A stretch of DNA of 35,001 bases from Lentisphaerota bacterium (GTDB lineage Bacteria > Verrucomicrobiota > Kiritimatiellia > PWTM01): NCBI GenBank assembly GCA_016873715.1, contig VGWF01000041.1, forward strand, positions 1-35,001. Reading direction: 5' to 3'. Shown piece after piece: positions 24,234-32,409 of this stretch. The notes under the pieces are model-generated. The model was not told the origin of the DNA and ran no database searches. It worked only from the letters and a program-made list of their open reading frames with translations. The translations under genes were made by a program, and so were the position numbers. Within the stretch, counting starts at the first letter, position 1. The number at the start of each line of letters is the position of its first letter.

Positions 24234-24948
24234 GCCCGACCCCCGCGATCCTCGTCTCGGGCTGGGCGCATCCGGCCGATGTTCTCTGTCCCCTCGCGGC
24301 GGCGCTGCGGCCGGATTTCGACTCCATCTGCCTATCCACGAAAGAATTGGGAGACAACCAGGCGACCTGGTCCAGCGCGCTGGCTGAACGGATCCGGTCG
24401 GCCGGTTCTCCTCCGCTGGTGGTCGGCTGGTCGATGGGCGGCATGGTCGCGATCGAGGCGCTGACGTCGGACTCCCCGCCCCCTGCGGCCGCGCTGGCGC
24501 TGATCGGATCGACCGTCCGCTTCTGCGCCGCGCCCGACTGGCCGTGGGGACAGACACCATCCGCGCTGCGGGCGCTACGGACCGGCCTGCGACGGGATGC
24601 CCGCGCCGCCCTGGCCGGCTTTCTCCGGGAATGCGCCGCGCCCGACGCGCCGGCGGAGGACGCCCTTCACGCCGGGGTCGATGCGGCGTTGTCCATGGGC
24701 CTGCCGCACCTTCTCGACGGACTCGATTACCTTGGGTCGACCGACCTCACCGGACGGATCGGACGGTTGAAGACGCGGTGCATCTGCATCCACGGCAACG
24801 AGGACCGCATCATACCCAGTGATGCGTCGTGGGCGATTGCGAAACACACGTCAGGATTTCTGGAAGTCCATGCCGAAAGGGGGCATAGTCTTCCGGTTGC
24901 ATCGCCCGTCCTGGTGGCCGACGCCATCCGGCGGGGATGGGGACAGAG
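23811..24948. repeat. Eight GGGACAG motifs on both strands within the biotin genes
   Basis: GGGGACAGAG occurs at 23811-23820, 23939-23948, 24218-24227 and 24939-24948, and GGGGACAGACACC at 24546-24558. Reverse-strand copies are CTGTCCCC at 24031-24038, CTCTGTCCC at 24154-24162 and CTCTGTCCCC at 24284-24293. Two plus-strand copies sit at the ribosome-binding position of the following gene. Single GGGGACAG copies elsewhere lie at 11771-11778, 33662-33669 and (reverse) 34099-34106. Confidence 0.8.
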
Positions 24949-24952
24949 ATGA
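24230..24952 (+). CDS. BioH-like pimeloyl-ACP methyl ester esterase
   Basis: A 240-residue alpha/beta hydrolase. The nucleophile elbow GWSMGG gives Ser68, GNEDRIIP gives the likely acid Asp192, and GHSLPV gives His219. The WAHP segment near residue 12 is the oxyanion region. Its place between bioF and bioC, with 4-bp overlaps on both sides (GTGA and ATGA), points to hydrolysis of pimeloyl-ACP methyl ester, the job of BioH or its analogues (BioG, BioK, BioV). I do not give a symbol because several unrelated subfamilies fill this role. Start is GTG at 24230, preceded by GGGGACAGAG, which may serve as the ribosome site. Confidence 0.85.
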   Translation: MSPTPAILVSGWAHPADVLCPLAAALRPDFDSICLSTKELGDNQATWSSALAERIRSAGSPPLVVGWSMGGMVAIEALTSDSPPPAAALALIGSTVRFCAAPDWPWGQTPSALRALRTGLRRDARAALAGFLRECAAPDAPAEDALHAGVDAALSMGLPHLLDGLDYLGSTDLTGRIGRLKTRCICIHGNEDRIIPSDASWAIAKHTSGFLEVHAERGHSLPVASPVLVADAIRRGWGQR

Positions 24953-25749
24953 CGGACGCGTTGGGCCATCTTCGGAGCACGCACGCCCGCTTCAATCGCG
25001 GAGCGGCCTTCTACGATCGATTCGCCTCGGTCCAGCGAGAGGCGGCCGCCCGCCTGCTGGCCCAGCTCGGCGACCTCCCCGAGCCGTTCCGGATCCTCGA
25101 GGCCGGGTGCGGAAGCGGCCAGCTCACGCGGCTTCTCGTCGAGCGGTTCCCGCGTTCGCGCATCGACGCGTTCGACATCTCCGAAGCGATGCTCGAAGCC
25201 GCGCGCCGTCACGCGGGACCGGGACAGGTCCGCTGGCTGCACGCGGACTTCGTCCACTTCATGCCGGTCCTGCCCTACCCGCTGGTCGTCAGCAGCTCGT
25301 CGCTCCACTGGGCGGCGTCGCTCGAGGAGGCCATGCGGAACCTCGCCTCCTGCACGGCGCCGGAGGGCATGCTCGCGATCTCGCTGATGCTCGACGGAAC
25401 CCTCGGCGAACTCCACGCCAGCCGCGAGGCCGCCGCCCCCGGCAAGCCGGTCCGCCACGCCATGCCGACCCTCGCGGACCTGACCCTCGCCATCGACCAG
25501 CTCGGCCTCCAGCGCCTCGGCGACGGAGCCTACGACCTCTGCACCCGGCACGAGACCGCGGTCGAGTGCCTCCGCTGCATCCACGACCAGGGGCTCACCG
25601 GCGGACTGCACTACCGTCCTTCCGCACCGCTCAACCGCCGCGAACTCGCCGCGCTCGCCTCCGAGTACGAGCGCCGCTTCCCCCACCCCGACGGCGGCGT
25701 CGCCGCCACCTACCGCATCGGTTGGATCATCGCCCGCTGCCCGTCGTAG
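24949..25749 (+). CDS. bioC: Malonyl-ACP O-methyltransferase
   Basis: A 266-residue SAM-dependent methyltransferase that methylates malonyl-ACP so that fatty acid synthesis can build the pimelate chain. The SAM motif is ILEAGCGSGQ (about 49-58), followed by FDISEAMLE. The VSSSSLHWA segment matches the BioC post-motif (usually SNLALQW). The N-terminal RFNRGAAFYDRFASVQREAA is also typical. ATG at 24949 overlaps the stop of the esterase gene (ATGA) and directly follows GGGGACAGAG. bioA and bioD are not in the window. Confidence 0.9.
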   Translation: MTDALGHLRSTHARFNRGAAFYDRFASVQREAAARLLAQLGDLPEPFRILEAGCGSGQLTRLLVERFPRSRIDAFDISEAMLEAARRHAGPGQVRWLHADFVHFMPVLPYPLVVSSSSLHWAASLEEAMRNLASCTAPEGMLAISLMLDGTLGELHASREAAAPGKPVRHAMPTLADLTLAIDQLGLQRLGDGAYDLCTRHETAVECLRCIHDQGLTGGLHYRPSAPLNRRELAALASEYERRFPHPDGGVAATYRIGWIIARCPS

Positions 25750-26062
25750 AAGTCGGGCGGGCGGGTTTCAGGTTCCGCGTCCCACGTCTCCCGTTCAGGA
25801 CTTCCAAACCTTGGAAGGTCGAAGGGCGGGCTTTCCCAAGGGTTGGAAGAACGCGGCGGAGAGGGAAGAGGGAAGAGGGAAGAGCGGAGAGCGAGGAGCG
25901 GAGGTCGGAAGGAAGCCGATCGGAGGCGGAGATCCCGAGGGCCGTTTCGCGTTCCACCTGGAAGACCATCCAAGCTGAAACCTGAAGCTTGGAACTTGGA
26001 ACTCCTGCCCGGCGGATGCCGGCCGTTGCGTTCGCGCGGGGCCTGTGGCAACTTGTCGCGCT
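25750..26062. other. Repeat-rich intergenic region
   Basis: The 313-bp gap holds no gene. It contains a dyad CTTCCAA-ACC-TTGGAAG (25801-25817) and a related imperfect dyad near 25831-25850 (TTTCCCAAGGGTTGGAAGA). A purine tract includes three tandem GGGAAGA heptamers (25863-25883), and four tandem heptamers of form YTGRARC (CTGAAAC, CTGAAGC, TTGGAAC, TTGGAAC) fill 25975-26002. No clear terminator or promoter was identified. Confidence 0.75.
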
Positions 26063-27583
26063 ATGAAGATGCAACCGGGTCGGGATCTGAAGGCCGTCTT
26101 CCTCACCGTGCTGCGCGTGGCCGTCGGCTGGCACTTTCTCTACGAGGGTGTGTCGAAGCTTCTGCAGAAGGGCTGGACGGCCTCCGGCTATCTCGCCAAC
26201 GCGACCGGCCCCCTGTCGGACGTCTACCACTCGCTGGCCGCCTCGCCGGGGCTGATGAAGGTCGTCGACCTGCTGAACATGTACGGGTTGACGGCGATCG
26301 GCCTCGCGCTGTCCCTCGGCATCCTGGTCCGCTTCGCCTCGGCCGCGGGCGCATTGATGCTGGCGCTCTACTACTTCGCGTACCCGCCGTTCGGCGCCTC
26401 GCTGGCGATGCACAACCAGCCGGGCGTCTTCATCGTCAACGCGCAGCTGATCGAGGCGGCGGTGCTGCTGGTGTTCGTCTTCCTCCGCGACTCCGGCTAC
26501 GGCCTCCAGCGCCTGTTGCCGGGCTTCCGCGATACGGCCGGCGCGGCGGACGCCCCTGCGGCGGCGGACGGCCGGCGCGACCTGCTGAAGAACCTCGCCT
26601 CGCTCCCGGTGCTGGGCTTCTTCGGCTGGGCCGCGGCGCGGCAGAAGCGCGCGTACGGCGTCGACGTCGTCTCCGGCGCGACGATCAAGGTCGGCGCGCT
26701 CGACATCCGCGAACTGAAGGGCGAGCTGCCGAAGGGGAAGATCAAGAACCACGAGATCAGCCGGCTCATCTGCGGCGGCAACCTGATCGGCGGCTGGGCC
26801 CACTCGCGCGACCTGATCTACGCGCCGTCCCTCTTCAAGGCCTACAACACCGAGCCCAAGATCTTCGAGACGCTCATGCTCGCCGAGCGCGCGGGCATCA
26901 ACGCGATCAACATCGGCTTCCCGTCGAATCCCGTGCTCGAGAAGTACAAGAAGCTGACCGGGAGTCGGATCAAGGTCATCAGCCAGATCGCGCCGGGCAA
27001 CGAGAAGGAGAGCCTCTTCGTCAACATCGACAAGGCCATCGACCACGGCGTCGACATCATCCAGGTCCAGGGCAACCACGGCGACTGGCTCGTGCGCGAC
27101 GGCAAGATCGACGACATTGCGAAGATGCTCGACCACATCCGCAAGCAAGGCTACACCGCGGGCCTCGGCGCGCATTCCGTCGAGACGCTCTTCCGCACGC
27201 AGGAAGCGGGAATCATCCCGGACTACTACATGAAGACGATGCACCACGATCGCTACTGGTCGGCGCATCCGAAGGAGAACCGGGTGCCGTTCGAGGTGGA
27301 CGGCAAGCGGAACCCCGAGCACGACAGGTTCCACGACAACATGTGGTGCCTGAACCCGGAGCGCACGGCGGAGTTCGTCGCGCAGACCAAGGTTCCGGTG
27401 ATGGGGTTCAAGGTGCTTGCGGCCGGCGCCATCCGGCCGGAGGACGGCTTCCGCTGGGCCTTCGAGAACGGGGCGGACTTCATCTGCGTCGGCATGTTCG
27501 ATTTCCAGATCGTCAAGGACATCAACGTCGCGATCGAGACGCTCGCCAAGCTCAAGGACCGGAAGCGCGAGTGGTACGGCTGA
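26063..27583 (+). CDS. DoxX-family membrane domain fused to a TIM-barrel-like domain
   Basis: A 506-residue two-part protein. Residues about 8-150 form four membrane helices of the DoxX type (LRVAVGWHFLYEGVSKLLQKG, GLTAIGLALSLGILVRF, AGALMLALYYFAYPP, NAQLIEAAVLLVFVFL). After a linker (about 165-235) comes a soluble domain beginning ISRLICGGNLIGGWAHSRDL. It has alternating strand/helix units (INAINIGFPSN, IKVISQIAPGN, GVDIIQVQGNHGD, TAGLGAHSV, PVMGFKVLAAGAI, DFICVGMFDFQI), the look of an aldo-keto reductase or aldolase-like TIM barrel. The chemistry is unknown. Similar fusions are, from memory, common in Bacteroidota and PVC bacteria. ATG at 26063 is preferred over the upstream GTG at 26045 because the DoxX helix follows; no ribosome site is visible. 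Confidence 0.75.
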   Translation: MKMQPGRDLKAVFLTVLRVAVGWHFLYEGVSKLLQKGWTASGYLANATGPLSDVYHSLAASPGLMKVVDLLNMYGLTAIGLALSLGILVRFASAAGALMLALYYFAYPPFGASLAMHNQPGVFIVNAQLIEAAVLLVFVFLRDSGYGLQRLLPGFRDTAGAADAPAAADGRRDLLKNLASLPVLGFFGWAAARQKRAYGVDVVSGATIKVGALDIRELKGELPKGKIKNHEISRLICGGNLIGGWAHSRDLIYAPSLFKAYNTEPKIFETLMLAERAGINAINIGFPSNPVLEKYKKLTGSRIKVISQIAPGNEKESLFVNIDKAIDHGVDIIQVQGNHGDWLVRDGKIDDIAKMLDHIRKQGYTAGLGAHSVETLFRTQEAGIIPDYYMKTMHHDRYWSAHPKENRVPFEVDGKRNPEHDRFHDNMWCLNPERTAEFVAQTKVPVMGFKVLAAGAIRPEDGFRWAFENGADFICVGMFDFQIVKDINVAIETLAKLKDRKREWYG

Positions 27584-27612
27584 CGGCCGGCGCGGCCCGC
27601 CCGTGCGCAGGG

Positions 27613-27631
27613 CCGCGACCAACGGTCGCGG
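27613..27631. terminator. Strong hairpin after the DoxX fusion gene
   Basis: Perfect 8-bp arms CCGCGACC and GGTCGCGG flank AAC, 30 bp after the stop codon. No T-run follows. It may terminate transcription or be a dispersed palindromic repeat; flanking GGGC/ACCC bases extend the symmetry imperfectly. Confidence 0.45.
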
Positions 27632-27718
27632 ACCCAGCGGCCCCGCCACCGGGGTGCGCCTCCTGCGCCCGCCGGGGCGCGGCTCGATTTCGGCGTCGGG
27701 CAGGCGTAAGCTCCGCTC

Positions 27719-29980
27719 ATGAGCGAGGTCCTTCCGTTCCTGTTGATCGGGTTTCTCCTTTTCGGCGCGCCGCTGGTTCTCTCCATCGTCGCGCTGGTCC
27801 AGACCGGCCGGCTGCGCCGCGACCTGCTGGACCTCCAGCAACGACTGGGATCGCCCGCGCGCGCGCCGGCACCCGTCGCGCCGCCCGTCGCGCCGCCGGC
27901 CGTCGCCGAGGCGCCCACCCCCGCCGCTCCGGCTCCGCCCCCCGTTGCCGCCCCCGCGGCCGCACCGCTTCCGCCGCCGCTGCCCCCGCGCGCGGCCGCG
28001 CCGCCGTCTCCGGTGGCGCCTCCCGCGCCCCCGTCCCGCCCGCCGCGGACCAGCCTCGAGTCGCAGCTCGGCGGGCGGATCTCGGGCTTCATCGGCATTG
28101 CGGCGGTGGTGCTGGGCGTCGCGTTCTTCGTCGCCTACGCGATCCAGCACGCGTGGATCGGCCCCTCGCTGCGGGTGACGCTGGGATTGCTGGCTGGGGC
28201 GGCGCTGGTGGGGGTCGGCCACCGGGTCGGACGGGCCAGCCCCCGGCACGCGCTGTTCGCGCGCGTGATGACCGGCGGCGGCGCGGCGCTCTTCTACTTC
28301 AGCCTCTACGCGGCCGGCGGGATGTACCGGCTGATCGGCCCCCTCGCGACGATCGCGGCGCTCGCGGTGACGGCGGGGGCGGTGCTGGCGCTGGCCGCGC
28401 TGTACAACAGCCAGTTCGTCGCGCTGATGGCGCTCTTCGGCGCGTTCGTCGCCCCGGCGATCGTCCGGACCGATTCGCCCAACGGCCTGTTCCTGCTGAC
28501 CTTCGCGGCCGGCGTCAACGTGCCGGTGATCCTGCTCGGCCTCAAGCGCCGGTGGCAGGTTCTCTACAACGCGGCCTTCGTCCTGACGTGGCTGACGTTC
28601 CTCGCCGCGATCGGCAGGAATCTCTCCGGCCTCGGCGACGACCACTGGGCCGCGCGGCTCGGATTCGCGCTGCTCTTCTTCGGGCAGTTCGCCGCGTTGA
28701 ACCTGCTGAAGCTGGTCCGCGAGACGGAGCCCTCGGGGCGCGCCTGGGACCAGGCGCGGACGGTTTTCAACACGCTGCTCCTCCTGCTGGCGACCTACGG
28801 GACGCTGAACGACGCGAAGCTCGACGACTGGATCGGCGCAACGTTCGTCGCCGAGGCCGCGCTGCTGGCCGTGCTCGCCGCCGTGGCGCGCCACCGGCTG
28901 CCGCGGTTCACGTGGGACGCCGTCTCGTTCCTTCTCGGCGCGCTCACGTTCGCGAGCCTGGCGCTGCCCGCGCAACTGGACGGCGCATGGGTCTCGGCCG
29001 GCTGGGCCGTCGAGGGCGTGCTCGTGGCGTGGTTCGCCCGCCGCGCGCGCGTTCCGCTGCTGCGCGTCGCGGCGGTCATCCTCGGCGCGATCGGCCTGGT
29101 GAAATCGCTGTTCTTCGACCTCACGCTCTACGACGCGCATCCGGCGCTCTTCCTGAACGGGCGCTTCGCGGTGAGCCTCCTCTCGGCGGTGGCGTTCGGG
29201 CTGCAGGGGCGGTTCATCGACGCGGCGGCCGGCGACGACGCGCCCGCCCTGCGCCCGCCGCGGGACGCGGGCTGGATCGTCATGACCTGCGGCCTCGTCG
29301 CGGCGGTCTTCGTCGACGTGATCTGGCTGCGCGGGCTGGAGAACCCGTCCGGCGCGCTCCTGACGACCGTCGCGCTGGCGGTCGCGGGCCTGGCGATCGC
29401 CCGGCTCGTGCGCGACGACGCGCCACGACCGCTGGCGGGGCTGGGCACGGCCCTGCTCCTCGCCGCGTGCGCGAAGCTCGCGCTGGTGGACCTGGCGGTC
29501 ACGTGGGACGCCGCGCGCGCGTTGCGCCGCTTCGCGAACCCGGTCTTCTGGGCGCAACTCGGCACGATGGCGGCGATCGTCGCGGCGTCCGCGCCGGGGC
29601 TCGGAAACCGGCGCGCGGGACGGGCGGCCTCGACGGAGACCGCGGCGCTGGTCGCGGGGCTGCTCGCGGTCACGATGGAGTTCGTACGCCTGCCGCGCGG
29701 GTGGGACTCCGCCCTCGTGACCATCGGGTGGGCGGTCGCGGCCTTCGCGTTCGTCGCGGCGGGGCTGGCCCTGCGGCGCGCGCACCTGCGATGGCTCGCG
29801 CTGGCCGTCTTCGCGATCACGGTCGTCAAGGTGTTCATCGTCGACCTCGCCGAGTTGCGAGGGCTGCACCGCGTGGCGGCCTTCCTGGTGACGGGTGTCG
29901 TGCTGCTGGCGCTGTCGTGGCTCTACCAGCGTCTCGCGCCCGCCTTCCTGGCGCCGGCCGCAGCGGAGAAGACCCCATGA
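27719..29980 (+). CDS. DUF2339 family polytopic membrane protein
   Basis: A 753-residue protein. An N-terminal membrane helix (FLLIGFLLFGAPLVLSIVALV) is followed by a short coiled coil and a Pro/Ala-rich linker (about residues 45-110). LESQLGGRISGFIGIAAVVLGVAFFVAYAI then opens a large array of about 20 or more membrane helices. The LGGR entry, GIAAVVLGVAFF and conserved polar residues in helices (SWLYQRL at the end) match DUF2339. The family has no established function, though it is widespread and usually beside a DUF3999 gene, as here: the next start codon overlaps its stop (ATGA). The pair probably forms an envelope complex; that is inference. Confidence 0.85.
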   Translation: MSEVLPFLLIGFLLFGAPLVLSIVALVQTGRLRRDLLDLQQRLGSPARAPAPVAPPVAPPAVAEAPTPAAPAPPPVAAPAAAPLPPPLPPRAAAPPSPVAPPAPPSRPPRTSLESQLGGRISGFIGIAAVVLGVAFFVAYAIQHAWIGPSLRVTLGLLAGAALVGVGHRVGRASPRHALFARVMTGGGAALFYFSLYAAGGMYRLIGPLATIAALAVTAGAVLALAALYNSQFVALMALFGAFVAPAIVRTDSPNGLFLLTFAAGVNVPVILLGLKRRWQVLYNAAFVLTWLTFLAAIGRNLSGLGDDHWAARLGFALLFFGQFAALNLLKLVRETEPSGRAWDQARTVFNTLLLLLATYGTLNDAKLDDWIGATFVAEAALLAVLAAVARHRLPRFTWDAVSFLLGALTFASLALPAQLDGAWVSAGWAVEGVLVAWFARRARVPLLRVAAVILGAIGLVKSLFFDLTLYDAHPALFLNGRFAVSLLSAVAFGLQGRFIDAAAGDDAPALRPPRDAGWIVMTCGLVAAVFVDVIWLRGLENPSGALLTTVALAVAGLAIARLVRDDAPRPLAGLGTALLLAACAKLALVDLAVTWDAARALRRFANPVFWAQLGTMAAIVAASAPGLGNRRAGRAASTETAALVAGLLAVTMEFVRLPRGWDSALVTIGWAVAAFAFVAAGLALRRAHLRWLALAVFAITVVKVFIVDLAELRGLHRVAAFLVTGVVLLALSWLYQRLAPAFLAPAAAEKTP

Positions 29981-31272
29981 ACCCGGTGCACGCCTCGGTT
30001 CTCGCCGCGCTGGCCGCGTCCGCCCCGTTCGCCCGCGCGGGGGCGGCGTCGAATCCGGCCGGCGCTCCGGCGACCTCCGGCTTCGAATGGGTGCAGCCCA
30101 TCGATGCCGAGATGGAGCCCAACCAACTCTACCGGGTCCTTGCGCCCGGCGCCGTCTTCGACGGCTGCCGCGGCCGGCCCGATCGCGACCTGCGCGTGGT
30201 CGATGCGTCGGGTCGCATGCTGCCGTTCTTCCTCTTCACGTCGCCCGCCGACCCGCCGGTGACGGTGACGATCCCGGCCCGGATGCTCAACCGCTCCCGC
30301 GTCGATGCGCCGGAGCGCTACGCGCGCATCGACATCGTGCTCCCCGACGATGCGCCGGCGGATGTCCCTCACAACGCCATCCGCGTCGCCGCGACGGGGG
30401 ACGAGTGGATCCGCAAGGTCGAGATCCTCGGCGGCGACGCGGACGACACCTGGGCGATGCTCGGCACGGGCTACATCGTGCGCCACCGCCGCGACGTGCG
30501 CGTGGACCACGATCTCGTCGCGTATCCGCCGTCGACCTTCCGGAAGCTCCAGGTCCGCGTGCATGCCGACCCGCGCATCGCGGACGACCCGGTCGGGGTC
30601 GACCGCGTCGACCTGCTCATGGCGGGCCGCCGGCCCGTGCCGCTGGTTCCGGTGGAGTGGTCGGGCTGCGAGTGCGCGGAGGAGGACCGCCCGGCGGGCT
30701 GGCAGACGGTCGCGTTCGACACGGGCGGGCGGAACCGGCCGCTCGATCTCATCGCCGTCGCGGCGGCCGGCGAGTACATCCGCCCGGTCGCAGTCTTCAC
30801 GCGGAACGACACGACGGGGCGGTGGGAGCGCGCCGGTTCGGGCCAGATCCAGCAGGTCGCCTCGAACCGGCAGGACCGGATCGAATTGTCCGCCCGCGGC
30901 CGCTACTGGCGCATCGACATCCACCGCGGCGACGACGCGCCGCTCGCCGACTTGCAGGTTGTCGCCTCCGCCCGTCCGCGCTGGCTCGTCTTCGAATCGC
31001 GGGCCGGGGGCCGGGCGCAGCTGTTCTACGGCGCCGACGAGGTGCTTCCTCCCACCTTCGACCTGGCCCGGCGCACGTCGGACCGCGACATCCTCAGCGC
31101 ACCCAAGCTCCCCCTCGGCGCCCGCGAGGCGAATCCGCTCCACAAGCCGCGCGGGCCGGGCGAGCGGCTCCGGCGGTCGCTCGTGACGGCGGGCGTCGGC
31201 GTGGCGAGCCTCGTGGTGCTCGTCGTGATCCTGCGCATGCTCCGGGAGACCGCCGGGCCGGACGTCGCCTGA
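29977..31272 (+). CDS. DUF3999 family membrane-anchored protein
   Basis: A 431-residue exported protein with a signal peptide (ending near ARAGAAS). A long beta-rich extracytoplasmic region follows (EWVQPIDAEMEPNQLYRVLAP, DLRVVDASGRMLPFFLF, RYWRIDI, FYGADEVLPPTFDL). A single C-terminal helix (VGVASLVVLVVILRMLR) and short tail end it. The order matches DUF3999, whose members sit beside DUF2339 genes. GGAG lies about 8 bp before the ATG, which overlaps the DUF2339 stop by 4 bp. The middle region resembles discoidin/galactose-binding folds, so glycan binding is possible. It converges on the HD-GYP gene with a 21-bp gap. Confidence 0.85.
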   Translation: MNPVHASVLAALAASAPFARAGAASNPAGAPATSGFEWVQPIDAEMEPNQLYRVLAPGAVFDGCRGRPDRDLRVVDASGRMLPFFLFTSPADPPVTVTIPARMLNRSRVDAPERYARIDIVLPDDAPADVPHNAIRVAATGDEWIRKVEILGGDADDTWAMLGTGYIVRHRRDVRVDHDLVAYPPSTFRKLQVRVHADPRIADDPVGVDRVDLLMAGRRPVPLVPVEWSGCECAEEDRPAGWQTVAFDTGGRNRPLDLIAVAAAGEYIRPVAVFTRNDTTGRWERAGSGQIQQVASNRQDRIELSARGRYWRIDIHRGDDAPLADLQVVASARPRWLVFESRAGGRAQLFYGADEVLPPTFDLARRTSDRDILSAPKLPLGAREANPLHKPRGPGERLRRSLVTAGVGVASLVVLVVILRMLRETAGPDVA

Positions 31273-31293
31273 CGCGGCGCGCCGGGCCGGACC

Positions 31294-32409
31294 TCATCGC
31301 GCAGCCGCGGCCGACCATCCGCCCACCCGCTCGATCTCGTCGCGGCAGCGGAGGAACACCTCGACGATCGCCGGGTCGAAGTGCGTGCCGCTGCAGCGGA
31401 CGATCTCCGCCTGGGCATCCTCCGGGCTGATGGACGGCTTGTAGACGCGCACCGAGCGCATGGCGTCGTAGGCGTCCACGACGGCGAAGATGCGGGCGCC
31501 GAGGCAGATCTCCGCCCCCTTCAGGCCGCGCGGGTAGCCGGACCCGTCGTACTTCTCGTGGTGGGCGAGGATGATGGCGGCGGCCGGGGCGAAGTAGTCG
31601 CTCGTCCGCACGATGTCGTAGCCGAAGCGGACGTGGCTGCGCATCACGGTCCACTCGTCCTGGGTCAGCTTGCCCGGCTTGAGCAGGATGGCGTCGGGGA
31701 TGGCGATCTTGCCGATGTCGTGCAGGAGCGTGCCCCGGGCGATGTCGTCGAGTTCGGCGGCGGGCAGGGCCATCGCGCGGCCCAGGATCAGGGCGAGATC
31801 GCGGACGCGCACGCTGTGGCGGCCGGTCGTCGACTCGCGGGCGTCGAGCATGGCCGCCATCGCCTCGAGCGTGAACTCGTAGGAGGCGCGGATCTCGTCG
31901 TAGGCGCGGGCGAGTTCGGCGCTCTTGTCGCGCACCATCTCCTCGAGATGAAGCCGGTAGTTCTCGTTCTCGGCGGCCAGCCGGCGGGCGCGGTCGCGCG
32001 TCCGCTTGATGCCGGCCGCCCGCTCGACGACCCGCAGCAGGACGGGCGTCGCGAACGGCTTCTCGACGTAGTCGACGGCCGACGAGGTCCGAAGGGCCTC
32101 CGCGGCCGTCGTGGTGTCCGGGTGTCCCGTCATGACGACGACGGGCACCTCCGGCACGCGCTCGTGGAGCATCTTCAGCAGGTCGATGCCCGAGAGGCCG
32201 GGCATCATGATGTCCGTGACGACGATGTCGACCTCCCACTGCCCGATCCGCTCCATCGCGGCGGGGACGCTGTCGACGGCCTCGGTGACGTAGCCTTCCC
32301 GCCGCAGCAGCGCCGTCACCACTTGGCGGACGCCGGGCTCGTCGTCGACGATGAGGACCCGCATCCCGGGTTCGCCGGCCGGCGCCTGCAGGGTCGCGGC
32401 CTCCGTCAC
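31294..32409 (-). CDS. Response regulator with HD-GYP c-di-GMP phosphodiesterase domain
   Basis: A 371-residue protein. An N-terminal receiver (about 16-130) has VLIVDDEPG, the phospho-acceptor in VVTDIMMPG, VVVMTGH and Lys in VEKPF. A coiled linker (about 138-175) leads to an HD-GYP domain: RHSVRVRDLAL, LLHDIGKIAIPD (HD pair), HHEKYDGSGYP (the GYP motif) and IFAVVDAYDAM. These domains hydrolyse c-di-GMP to GMP using a metal centre; the metal-binding residues look complete. The start is GTG at 32409, overlapping the stop of the GGDEF gene by 4 bp; an internal ATG 45 bp in (MRVLIVDDEPG) is an alternative. Phosphorylation by an unlinked kinase probably controls it. Confidence 0.92.
   Translation of the reverse strand: MTEAATLQAPAGEPGMRVLIVDDEPGVRQVVTALLRREGYVTEAVDSVPAAMERIGQWEVDIVVTDIMMPGLSGIDLLKMLHERVPEVPVVVMTGHPDTTTAAEALRTSSAVDYVEKPFATPVLLRVVERAAGIKRTRDRARRLAAENENYRLHLEEMVRDKSAELARAYDEIRASYEFTLEAMAAMLDARESTTGRHSVRVRDLALILGRAMALPAAELDDIARGTLLHDIGKIAIPDAILLKPGKLTQDEWTVMRSHVRFGYDIVRTSDYFAPAAAIILAHHEKYDGSGYPRGLKGAEICLGARIFAVVDAYDAMRSVRVYKPSISPEDAQAEIVRCSGTHFDPAIVEVFLRCRDEIERVGGWSAAAAR

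Noticed and set aside
25727-29869. A 1380-codon minus-strand open frame
   Set aside because: It is antisense to the DoxX fusion and DUF2339 genes and extends across the heptamer-repeat spacer; the composition is a GC artefact.
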